Below the pieces are notes generated by a model. That model was given only the letters and a program-made list of their open reading frames with translations. It made no database searches and was not told the DNA's origin. Made by a program: the position numbers and the translations under genes. DNA of 64,000 bases, taken from assembly GCA_002287035.1 (NCBI GenBank), contig NSKG01000001.1, positions 62,001 through 126,000 on the forward strand, in the 5' to 3' direction. Below are positions 27,250-34,842 of the stretch, one piece after another; within the stretch, counting starts at the first letter, position 1; each line of letters begins with the position of its first letter. The stretch comes from Pseudomonas sp. WN033. GTDB taxonomy: Bacteria; Pseudomonadota; Gammaproteobacteria; Pseudomonadales; Pseudomonadaceae.

Positions 27250-28046
27250 ACCTGAACGCTTATCTGGCCTGCCTGGGCGGCATCCTGCAACGCGAATGGC
27301 TGCGTTTCATTCTCCAGCGCTCACGGTTTCTCAGCGCTCTGGTCCGGCCACTGCTGTGGCTGTTGGTATTCGCCGCCGGCTTTCGGGCGGCGCTGGGTGT
27401 CTCGATCATTGCCCCGTATGACACCTACATCACCTACGAAACCTACATCCTGCCCGGGCTGTGCTGCATGATCCTGCTGTTCAACGGCATGCAGGGCTCG
27501 CTGTCGATGGTCTATGACCGGGAAATGGGCAGCATGCGGGTACTGCTGATGAGCCCGCTGCCCCGGCCGTTTCTGCTGGTCGGCAAACTGCTCGGCACCT
27601 CGCTGATCTCGCTGATTCAGGTCTATGCCTTTATCGGCATTGCCTGGCTGTTCGACATCCAGCCCCCGGCCTTCGGCCTGCTGACCGCCCTGCCCGCGCT
27701 GCTGCTGGCAGCACTGCTGCTTAGCGCCCTGGGTCTGCTGCTGTCGAACGGGATACGCCAATTGGAGAACTTCGCCGGGGTGATGAACTTCGTGATCTTC
27801 CCGATGTTCTTCCTGTCCTCAGCGCTCTACCCGCTGTGGAAGATGCGCGAAGCCAGCGAATGGCTGTACTGGCTGTGCAGCCTCAACCCCTTCACCCATG
27901 CAGTGGAACTGGTGCGCTTCGCCCTTTATGAGCGTTTCAACGCCATGGCCCTGATCATCTGCCTGGGCCTGCTGCTGCTGGTCACCAGCCTGGCGGTACT
28001 GACCTTTAACCCGCAGCATGCGGCGCTGCGACGCAAGTCGGAATAG
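27246..28046 (+). CDS. ABC-2 type permease of the PQQ alcohol system
   Basis: The 266-residue inner membrane protein has about six hydrophobic segments. The ABC-2 signature region around PLPRPFLLVGKLLGTSLISLIQ, the conserved NGIRQLENFAGVMNFVIFPMFFLSSALYP and the final NPFTHAVELVRFALY are typical of ABC-2 exporters. Such permeases usually work without a binding protein, so the presence of one at 24291 is odd. The start overlaps the ATPase stop. Confidence 0.85.
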   Translation: MNLNAYLACLGGILQREWLRFILQRSRFLSALVRPLLWLLVFAAGFRAALGVSIIAPYDTYITYETYILPGLCCMILLFNGMQGSLSMVYDREMGSMRVLLMSPLPRPFLLVGKLLGTSLISLIQVYAFIGIAWLFDIQPPAFGLLTALPALLLAALLLSALGLLLSNGIRQLENFAGVMNFVIFPMFFLSSALYPLWKMREASEWLYWLCSLNPFTHAVELVRFALYERFNAMALIICLGLLLLVTSLAVLTFNPQHAALRRKSE

Positions 28047-28083
28047 GCCACAGGCATGCTTTGCTCTGTGCCCTTAAAGCATT

Positions 28084-28099
28084 TACTACTTTAGTATCG
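28084..28099. promoter_or_regulatory. PQQ-island palindrome variant upstream of agmR
   Basis: TACTACTTTAGTATCG contains the 4+2+4 palindrome TACT-TT-AGTA (28087-28096). It lies about 115-130 bases before the agmR start and 38 bases after the permease stop. It would fit autoregulation. Confidence 0.4.
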
Positions 28100-28214
28100 A
28101 TTTTTTGTCCCAATGTATCATTTGCAAATCACCATCCCAGGGGTGTAATACATAAACATACACAAGAAGCAGCGGCCTTCGAGCAAGCTGCCCTAGCCAC
28201 AGGTTGGAACAGCC

Positions 28215-28877
28215 ATGTACAAGATACTCATCGCCGATGATCACCCGCTGTTCCGAGAAGCCATTTGCAATGTGATTCGCGAAGGCTTTCCCGGTACAGA
28301 GCTCATGGAAACCTCGGACCTGGACAGTGCTCTTGAACTCGCCAAGGAACAGGACGATCTGGACCTGATCCTGCTCGATCTGAACATGCCCGGCATGCAC
28401 GGGCTCAACGGCCTCATCACCCTGCGCAACGAGTCGCCCTCGATTCCGGTGGTAATAGTCTCCGCCGAGGAAGACAAGCAGGTGGTGCTGCAGGCGATCA
28501 CCTACGGCGCGGTCGGCTTCATCACCAAATCCTCACCACGTACGCAGATGACCGAAGCCATCGAGCAGATTCTCGGCGGCAATGTCTACCTGCCCTCGGA
28601 TATCATTCGCGCCAACCGCACCATCACCCGGCGCAGCCCGGAAGAAACCCCGATCTCCCCCGAACTGCTGTACGCCCTGACCCGCAAGCAGTTGCTGGTG
28701 CTCGAGCGCATGGCCAAGGGCGAGTCGAACAAGCAGATCGCCTACCATCTGGATATTGCCGAAACCACGGTCAAGGCCCACGTCTCGGCGATTCTGCGCA
28801 AGCTCAATGTCCACAACCGGGTGCAGGCGATTCTCTCGGCCAGTGACGTGGATTTCAGCGCCTATCTGCGCCGCTAG
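28215..28877 (+). CDS. agmR: LuxR-type response regulator AgmR/ErbR (PedR1)
   Basis: The 220-residue regulator begins [17 protein letters not shown]. It carries a receiver domain with D8-D9, phosphoacceptor D55 ([13 protein letters not shown]) and FITKSS, followed by a LuxR helix-turn-helix ([29 protein letters not shown]). The sequence closely resembles what I recall of AgmR/ErbR, the activator of PQQ alcohol oxidation in P. aeruginosa and P. putida. It converges with the hybrid kinase gene at 29043, its probable partner. Confidence 0.88.
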   Translation: MYKILIADDHPLFREAICNVIREGFPGTELMETSDLDSALELAKEQDDLDLILLDLNMPGMHGLNGLITLRNESPSIPVVIVSAEEDKQVVLQAITYGAVGFITKSSPRTQMTEAIEQILGGNVYLPSDIIRANRTITRRSPEETPISPELLYALTRKQLLVLERMAKGESNKQIAYHLDIAETTVKAHVSAILRKLNVHNRVQAILSASDVDFSAYLRR

Positions 28878-28901
28878 GGCAGTACTGATTAATTCGCTCG
28901 A

Positions 28902-28998
28902 TTGGCGGTGACCGGTTCTGGGCCGTTAGATGCCATGGATGGCATCTACGAGCGTACAGGGACGTATTTACAGCGTGCCCAGAACTGGTCATCGCCAA
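28902..28998. repeat. 97-base inverted-repeat element between convergent regulators
   Basis: Arms TTGGCGGTGACCGGTTCTGG (from 28902) and its near-complement (28977-28998) match at 20 of 22 positions. They enclose an inner palindrome TAGATGCC-ATGGAT-GGCATCTA (28927-28948) and the stretch CGTACAGGGACGTATTTACAG. It fills the gap between agmR and the hybrid kinase gene. It may be a bidirectional terminator or a small non-autonomous mobile element; no reading frame is present. Confidence 0.65.
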
Positions 28999-29042
28999 CC
29001 GGGCTAACACTGAACTCATGCCATCAAAGCCACCCTTCTCGA

Positions 29043-31706
29043 CTACTCTTGCGCCAGCAAGTGGCTCATCGCGGTTTTCAGTTTCATCGGTTTGACCGGC
29101 TTGTGCATCAGCACATGGCCGAGTTCGCGCACCTGCTGTTTGAGTTCGTTACTGTAGTTGGCGGTAATCAGCAGCACCGGTAACGGCTTGCCGCGCCGGG
29201 CGTTGATCCGGGCGACCACATCGACGCCGTTCTCATCGTTATCCAGGTGATAGTCGGCAATCAGCAGGTCAGCCGGCGCATGGAACTGATCGACCTGCGC
29301 AGCCAGATCATCTTCAGACAACGCGGTAACCACCTCGCAGCCCCAGCCTTCGAGCAGGGTGCGCATGCCGGCACAGATCGAAGCATCGTTATCCAGCACC
29401 CAGATTCTGGCCTGCTCCAGATGCTGACCAATCATGGCGGTCACCGGCCGTTCACTGACCGGCTCGTGACGCAGCCGACCAAAGGGCACATCAACCGAGA
29501 ACACCGAGCCCTTGCCCTCGACCGAATGCACCCGGATGCGATGGCCCAGCATACGAGCGATCTTGTCGACGATTGCCAGCCCCAGACCCAGGCCCCGGTC
29601 TTTGGTGTTCGCCGCCGGATTGACCCGTTTGAACTCCTGAAATATCTCCTGCAGCTTGTCCTGGGGAATCCCCAGCCCGGTATCCCAGACCTCAATGCGC
29701 AGGCCATGGGCATGCCGACGACAGCCCAGCAGGATCCGGCCACTGCGGGTATAGCGGATGGCGTTGGACAAGAAGTTGCGCAGAATCCGCGCCAGCAGCT
29801 GCGGGTCGCTGCGCACCACCGCCTGGCTGCCAACAAAGCTGAATGTCAGCCCTTCGCTGGCCGTCACCTGACGGTACTCGTTGGCCAGATTGTCGAGCAG
29901 CTCTGACAGGGTGAAATCGCAGATATCCGGCTTGATCACCCCGGCATCCAGTTTGGAAATATCGACCAGGGTGCCCAGCAGGTTTTCTACATCCTCGAGC
30001 GAATGACTGACCTGGCGGATCAGGCCAGCGCTATGATCGGGTACCGGCTGTTCGAGCAAGGCTCCGGTAAATAGCCGGGCGGCGTTGAGTGGTTGCAGCA
30101 GGTCATGGCTGACAGCAGCAAGAAACTTGGTTTTCGACAGGTTGGCCTGCTCGGCCTCGCGCTTGGCCTCGCGCAGGCGCGACTCGGCCTGGGCCCGCTC
30201 GCTGATCTCCTGACGAAGCTGGTCGTTGAGCGCGGTCAGTTCCTGGGTACGCTCGCGCACCCGCTGCTCCAGGTGCTGATAGGCTTGATGCAGGGCCTCG
30301 GCGGTTCGCCGCCGGTCGGTGATATCACGGATCAGCACGAAAATGCCGATCACCTCGCCTTCGGCATTGCGATTGGGCACATAGGAGCGCAGCAGGTAGC
30401 GTTCCTGCCCCTCAAAGTTCGGCTCGGCGAACTCGAAAGTCACGCTCTCGCCGTTGAAGGCCCGGTCGATGTAGGGTTCCAGACGGGCAAACTGTTCCTC
30501 ACTGTGAGCCCGACGCAGACTGTGCCCATGAATGTCGCCACGCGGCCAGCCGTACCACTCGTCATAGACCTTGTTGGTGAACTGATAGGTCAGGTCGTCA
30601 CTCACATAGGCGATCATCGCCGGCACATGATCGGTGATCAGCCGCACCCAGCGCTCGCTTTCCAGCAGGGCATTGGCGTACAGGTCATGCTCGGTAATAT
30701 CGGTATAGGTGTTGACGAAACCGCCAGTCGGCATCGGGTGGGTGCGCACTTCCAGCACCCGACCATTGCTCAGGCGCTGCTCGCTGCTGAGCAATGGTTC
30801 ACCATCCTCACACAGGGTGTAGGGAGTGAACAGATCCAGCTCGCTGTCTTCCATTACCTCGGCAAACGGTCGATGGGCCTCGATTGGCGCCAGTCCGGCC
30901 AGCTCCAGGAAGCGCCCGTTCCACAATTCCAGCGCGCCTTCGTCGTTGACCACCGCCACGCCCTGCGACAGGCTGTCGACCGTGCGCTGCAACAACCGGG
31001 TCTTCTGCGCCAGAGCCTTTTCGCGGCGCGCCGCCTCGGACTGTTTGAGGTCGGTGATGTCGGTGTACATGATCACCAGCCCGCCTTCACGGGTCGGTCG
31101 CTCGCTGACCTGCACCCAGCGCTGGTTACGCAACTGGTAGAGCAGATGGCCGTCGGCCCCGGCCTCCATGTCCACCACCAGCCCGGTCGAAGTCGCCAGG
31201 CGCTTGACCTCGCTCAGAGTGGTGCCTTCCACCACCCTCGCCCGGGTTCCCTGCCAGAAGGCGGCAAACCGGCTGTTGAACAGCACGATGCGCATATGCC
31301 GGTCAAACAGGACGAAGGCATCGGACACGCTTTCGATTGCATCGATCAGGTAATGATGGGCGGTCTCGGCCCTGGCCCGGGCCTCGCTGAGCAGGCGGTT
31401 GCTGGCCTGCAGTTCGGCCATGGTTTCATTCAGCGCCTGGGTCCGCTCGCGAACCTGCTCGGCCAGTTCCACCGAGTGCTGGAACGCCGCGTAGCTCTCG
31501 GTGCGCTGGCTGGAGCTGGACTCGACACGCTCGATCAGAGCCGCGTTGATCCGCCGCAGCTTATTGACCTCGGCCCGCAGCGCCAGCAGCTCATCATCAC
31601 TGCTCGGCTGCAACGCCTGTTCAGTGTGGTAAGGCAAAGGCCACCCCGGTGAAGGTCTGATTGATGTGCATGCCGTTGTACTGCTCGCCATAGGTGTTGA
31701 AACCAA
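29043..31706 (-). CDS. pedS1: Soluble PAS hybrid histidine kinase (PedS1/ErcS'-like)
   Basis: The protein has up to 887 residues and no membrane segment. The order is a coiled coil, PAS (about 118-220), a second PAS (240-340), a third PAS (353-465), a long coiled coil, a HisKA domain with H534 in AVSHDLLQPLNAARL, a HATPase domain (LSNAIRYT, DTGLGIP) and a C-terminal receiver with D818 (LIADYHLD). The open frame reaches 31706, but its first ~28 residues look like out-of-frame reading of the FIST gene. The true start is probably a TTG at 31637 or 31613, next to the FIST stop. It probably acts on AgmR and may also pass phosphate through a phosphotransfer protein. Confidence 0.85.
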   Translation of the reverse strand: MVSTPMASSTTACTSIRPSPGWPLPYHTEQALQPSSDDELLALRAEVNKLRRINAALIERVESSSSQRTESYAAFQHSVELAEQVRERTQALNETMAELQASNRLLSEARARAETAHHYLIDAIESVSDAFVLFDRHMRIVLFNSRFAAFWQGTRARVVEGTTLSEVKRLATSTGLVVDMEAGADGHLLYQLRNQRWVQVSERPTREGGLVIMYTDITDLKQSEAARREKALAQKTRLLQRTVDSLSQGVAVVNDEGALELWNGRFLELAGLAPIEAHRPFAEVMEDSELDLFTPYTLCEDGEPLLSSEQRLSNGRVLEVRTHPMPTGGFVNTYTDITEHDLYANALLESERWVRLITDHVPAMIAYVSDDLTYQFTNKVYDEWYGWPRGDIHGHSLRRAHSEEQFARLEPYIDRAFNGESVTFEFAEPNFEGQERYLLRSYVPNRNAEGEVIGIFVLIRDITDRRRTAEALHQAYQHLEQRVRERTQELTALNDQLRQEISERAQAESRLREAKREAEQANLSKTKFLAAVSHDLLQPLNAARLFTGALLEQPVPDHSAGLIRQVSHSLEDVENLLGTLVDISKLDAGVIKPDICDFTLSELLDNLANEYRQVTASEGLTFSFVGSQAVVRSDPQLLARILRNFLSNAIRYTRSGRILLGCRRHAHGLRIEVWDTGLGIPQDKLQEIFQEFKRVNPAANTKDRGLGLGLAIVDKIARMLGHRIRVHSVEGKGSVFSVDVPFGRLRHEPVSERPVTAMIGQHLEQARIWVLDNDASICAGMRTLLEGWGCEVVTALSEDDLAAQVDQFHAPADLLIADYHLDNDENGVDVVARINARRGKPLPVLLITANYSNELKQQVRELGHVLMHKPVKPMKLKTAMSHLLAQE

Positions 31707-32769
31707 TCACCCGGTTGTTGGCGAGAAAGCGCCCGAGGCTGTCGGCTTCACCGCGTAGCTCGCTTTCCATCCGACGCAGAAAACAGTCGCAACCAATGAT
31801 CAGTACCGGTTCACCCAACTGCTGACGCAAACGCTCGATCTCCAGCCGCAAATCAGGCAACAGCGGGCCCGGCTGCATAGCGGTCAGCACGATGCCGGTA
31901 TCTACCGCGCAGTAGAAAGTCAGGCTGCCATCCGGGTTGACCCGCTGGATCGAGCGCACATAGAACTGATCACGAATGCGCACCGCCAGCACATTGAGGG
32001 CGAAATGGCTGAGGCTCAGCTCGCTCAACGGTACCCCGACCAGGCGGGCATACTCCTCAGCGGCTGGCTCGGCATTGAGTTCCAGCACGGTGCGGGTTTC
32101 GCTGTCAGCGGCGGTGACCACCAGCTTGTCGGCCAGCGGTTGCAGATGATGGGTGGTGAATACCTCGAAATTGAGCCAGGTATTGAACATCACCACCACC
32201 GCTGCGCCGGTATGAAAGCGACCCTGATGGTAAACATGGGTATGGCTGAGGTGATTATCGTCGCCGGCCGAGCCGCCAAAATGCGGGATGCTGCCCAGCG
32301 CTGCGCTAAGGGTCGAGAGCACGACTTCCTCACGGCTGGAAAGGCCATCGAGCAGAGTCAGGGCGAAGGTATGGTCCTTGATTGGCGCCAGGCCAGTATG
32401 CCGGCAGTGACTGAGCATGCGCTCGACCGCCTGTTGGGCATCGACCAGGCTGAAGTTGTCCAGCTCACGGATCAACGTGCAATCGACGGCAAAGGCCCGG
32501 TGATCAAAACCGATGGCACTGATACAGCCGCGCCCATAACCCTGCGAGGTAATTTCCCCGGCACTGGTGCAGCCGGTCAGCGCCACTCCGCCGAAATGCT
32601 GTTCCAGCGCACCCGCCAGGGCCGCCAGGTCGTACTCGGCAGAACAGAAAAACAGCACGAAGCCCAGATGCGGGTGCAGCAACTGGCTGGCCAGATCCTG
32701 AGCCGCCTGTTCCGGCTCTGCCGCGTCGGTCATCGCGGTCTTGAAACAATCGGCCAGCTTGTGCGGCAT
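31621..32769 (-). CDS. FIST domain sensor protein
   Basis: The 382-residue soluble protein has the FIST N domain (LASQLLHPHLGFVLFFCSAEYDLAALAGAL and GCTSAGEIT) and the FIST C domain (VRSIQRVNPDGSLTFYCAVDTG, later GFNTYGEQYNGMHINQTFT). FIST proteins bind small ligands, perhaps amino acids or organic acids, and are usually paired with signalling proteins. The downstream hybrid kinase gene begins at or within its 3' end, so the two are co-expressed and likely interact. The cluster of P. putida has the same pair. Confidence 0.87.
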   Translation of the reverse strand: MPHKLADCFKTAMTDAAEPEQAAQDLASQLLHPHLGFVLFFCSAEYDLAALAGALEQHFGGVALTGCTSAGEITSQGYGRGCISAIGFDHRAFAVDCTLIRELDNFSLVDAQQAVERMLSHCRHTGLAPIKDHTFALTLLDGLSSREEVVLSTLSAALGSIPHFGGSAGDDNHLSHTHVYHQGRFHTGAAVVVMFNTWLNFEVFTTHHLQPLADKLVVTAADSETRTVLELNAEPAAEEYARLVGVPLSELSLSHFALNVLAVRIRDQFYVRSIQRVNPDGSLTFYCAVDTGIVLTAMQPGPLLPDLRLEIERLRQQLGEPVLIIGCDCFLRRMESELRGEADSLGRFLANNRVIGFNTYGEQYNGMHINQTFTGVAFALPH

Positions 32770-32825
32770 ATCCGCCTCCCCACCTTTGCTATCTGTCTAC
32801 CAGCACCACACCACCACCCACCCCT

Positions 32826-33335
32826 GGATTGCCGCGGCGCTTTGCGCCTCGCAATGACGGTGGGGTGAGGCACGTCACCGAAACTCTCTCCCCCCGTCAT
32901 CGCGAGGGCCGAAGGCCCGTGGCGATCCAGCTCGTACTACCAGCAACCCCGATGGATTGCCACGGCACTTCGCGCCTCGCAATGACGGTGGGGTGAGGCA
33001 CGTCACCGACACTCTCTTTCCCCGTCATCCTCTTCCCCGTCATCGCGAGGGCCGCAGGCCCGTGGCGATCCAGTCCGCACTCCCAGCAACCCCGATGGAT
33101 TGCCGCGGCGCTTTGCGCCTCGCAATGACGGTGGGGTGAAGCACGTCACCGAAACTCTCTCCCCCCGTCACCGTCATCGCGAGGGCCGCAGGCCCGTGGC
33201 GATCCAGTCCGTACTGCCAGCAACTCCGATGGATTGCCGCGGCGCTTTGCGCCTCGCAATGACGGTGGGGTGAGGCACGTCACCGACACTCTCTTGCCCG
33301 TCATCCTCTTCCCCCATCATCGCGAGGGTGGGTCT
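32826..33335. repeat. REP-type array of four composite units
   Basis: The 709-base gap upstream of the FIST gene contains forward copies (GGATTGCC...CTCGCAATGACGG) at 32826, 32954, 33097 and 33231. Each is followed by an inverted copy of a second subtype (CGTCATCGCGAGG...GGCGATCCAG) at 32895, 33038 and 33172, with a decayed one near 33318. The spacers GTGGGGTGAGGCACGTCACCG are also repeated. Unit length is 128-143 bases. The rest of the gap holds the palindrome at 33371 and the porin terminator. Confidence 0.88.
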
Positions 33336-33370
33336 AGTTTGATTGTAGGGAGCGCCCAGCGGGCTCGACA

Positions 33371-33388
33371 TACTACTTCGGTACTGGG
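33371..33388. promoter_or_regulatory. PQQ-island palindrome between REP array and porin terminator
   Basis: TACTACTTCGGTACTGGG contains the palindrome-like core TACT-TC-GGTA. On the minus strand it could drive the FIST-kinase operon about 600 bases away across the REP array. The distance makes this the weakest of the sites. Confidence 0.35.
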
Positions 33389-33434
33389 TGAATAAACCTT
33401 GGAACTAATGGCCAATCGCTGCAACCCAAAACGC

Positions 33435-33460
33435 AACAACCGGGGCAAGCCCCGGTTGTT
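33435..33460 (-). terminator. Rho-independent terminator of the porin gene
   Basis: A perfect 12-base stem (AACAACCGGGGC / GCCCCGGTTGTT) with a two-base loop lies 19 bases beyond the porin stop and is followed on the minus strand by GCGTTTTGG. Confidence 0.8.
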
Positions 33461-33478
33461 GGTAGTGCCTTGCCGGTC

Positions 33479-34642
33479 TTACCAGCTCAGCGCAACACCC
33501 AGCGCCACGGTGCTGGTTTTCTCCAGCTTCAGGCTGTTGGTGCGATCATCCAGCTCGAAGCGGTTGTACTCGCCAACCAGAGTCAGGTTGTCGTTGACAC
33601 TGTGGAACAGCGCCACGCCACGGGTCTTGTAGTCAGCCTTGACGCCAATGCCGTTGCCGTCGTCCTTGGTCTTGCCGTAAGACAGCGCCAGACGGTTCTT
33701 GCCGAACTTGTAAGAACCCTGCAGCAGGTGACCCTTGCTGTCGATCTCGCGCAGTTGCGCCTGACCGGCGTTGTTGGTGAAGAACGGGTTGACACCCTCG
33801 GCATCAAAACCGGAGGCGGTCAGCGACAGGTTGCCCATCTTGGCCTGGACACCGTAACCAAGGCCCTTGGAGGTCACAGAGTCGACGCTGCTGTCGGTGT
33901 TCTTCGAGGTCTGACGCTGGCCATTGATCCAGGTGAACAGGTCGACACCACCCAGTTGGGCCTGATAGGTGATCTCGGTCTCGAAACGCGGACGGTCCTG
34001 ATAGTTCTTGCCCACCAGCGAGTCATCGGTGGTATCGACCGGGTCCATGATACCGGCTGCCACCCGGAAGCCATTCATGACCGGCGAGCGGTAGGTGATC
34101 TGCGCAGTCGGGAACGGATAGGGATAGCCGCTACCGATGTTGCCGAAGGACACGCCACCGAAATCAACCAGCCCCAGGGTGTCGCTGACCTGACCGTAGC
34201 CGGCCAGGAACTCGTCGACGAAAATATTGGAACGGGCGAACAGACCGAAGTCCTTACCTACCAGGAACTCACCCCAGTCGCCACCGATGGTGCCGTAGAA
34301 CTGACGTACGTCGATGTCGGTCGCGGTGCCGTTGGTTTCGCTGTCATTGATGGTGACCCAGAACGAGGAACGCGCACCCAGCTGCAGATCGCCCATGTCC
34401 TTGCCCATGTTGAAACCGATGTAGTTGGGCAGAAAGCCCATTTTCACCCGCGACTGCTTGCGCTCACGGGCCGGATCGGCGCTGTCGACATCCGAATGGA
34501 CATAGAAAACGTTGATGTAGCCGTCCGCAGAGAAAGTCGTGCCATCCTGATCGTACAGGGTGATGGCGGCGGATGCGGGTGCGCTGATGATGGCTGCGGC
34601 CAGTGCAGTCAACAGCGGGCTGGCAATCTTTTTCTTGTTCAT
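33479..34642 (-). CDS. Outer membrane porin, Gram-negative general porin type
   Basis: The 387-residue precursor has a signal peptide (MNKKKIASPLLTALAAAIISAPASA) and a 16-strand-like beta-barrel. The opening ITLYDQDGTTFSADGYINVFYVH, the constriction-loop region and the final strand ending VALGVALSW are as expected of trimeric porins. The ATG at 34642 is used because GGAGAG lies upstream; the longer open frame to 34762 has no ribosome site. It is downstream of pqqF and preceded by a copy of the PQQ-island palindrome, so it may admit alcohols or PQQ. The substrate is inferred only. Confidence 0.85.
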   Translation of the reverse strand: MNKKKIASPLLTALAAAIISAPASAAITLYDQDGTTFSADGYINVFYVHSDVDSADPARERKQSRVKMGFLPNYIGFNMGKDMGDLQLGARSSFWVTINDSETNGTATDIDVRQFYGTIGGDWGEFLVGKDFGLFARSNIFVDEFLAGYGQVSDTLGLVDFGGVSFGNIGSGYPYPFPTAQITYRSPVMNGFRVAAGIMDPVDTTDDSLVGKNYQDRPRFETEITYQAQLGGVDLFTWINGQRQTSKNTDSSVDSVTSKGLGYGVQAKMGNLSLTASGFDAEGVNPFFTNNAGQAQLREIDSKGHLLQGSYKFGKNRLALSYGKTKDDGNGIGVKADYKTRGVALFHSVNDNLTLVGEYNRFELDDRTNSLKLEKTSTVALGVALSW

Positions 34643-34793
34643 TGTGCTCTCCGATGGATTCATGGCTGACGTTGTAATGCCGTCGGGCCGATTATCGGAA
34701 AGCCCCGGGAACCACCCCATTCTGCCAAGGGCGCGAATCCACCGGTCTTTGGTGGCAGGCAAAAAGCCTCAGCCAATCAATGCTTTGGCATGT

Positions 34794-34815
34794 GCTACCA
34801 GCACTACCTTGGTAG
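34794..34815 (-). promoter_or_regulatory. PQQ-island palindrome upstream of the porin gene
   Basis: A perfect 5+2+5 palindrome CTACC-TT-GGTAG (34804-34815) has an extra half-site GCTACCA directly beside it (34794-34800). It sits 150-175 bases before the porin start and 28 bases beyond the pqqF stop. Confidence 0.55.
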
Positions 34816-34842
34816 CGGTCCAGGCCCTGAACAGCTCTTGAA

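Noticed and set aside
28902..28998. Possible integron attC site
   Set aside because: A GTTAGAT core-like heptamer is present, but the matching opposite core RYYYAAC is not found at the other arm and no cassette structure or integrase is visible.
30093..31652. A 519-codon plus-strand frame opposite the hybrid kinase
   Set aside because: The kinase domains on the minus strand are unmistakable; the frame has low-complexity shadow composition.
32826..33335. Regularly spaced repeats that could be taken for a CRISPR array
   Set aside because: The spacers are themselves repeated, units alternate in orientation, each repeat is palindromic, and no cas gene is present. They are REP-type elements.
33371..33388. 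Strong promoter for the FIST-kinase operon
   Set aside because: The motif is present but 600 bases and a REP array away, so it is listed only as a low-confidence site.
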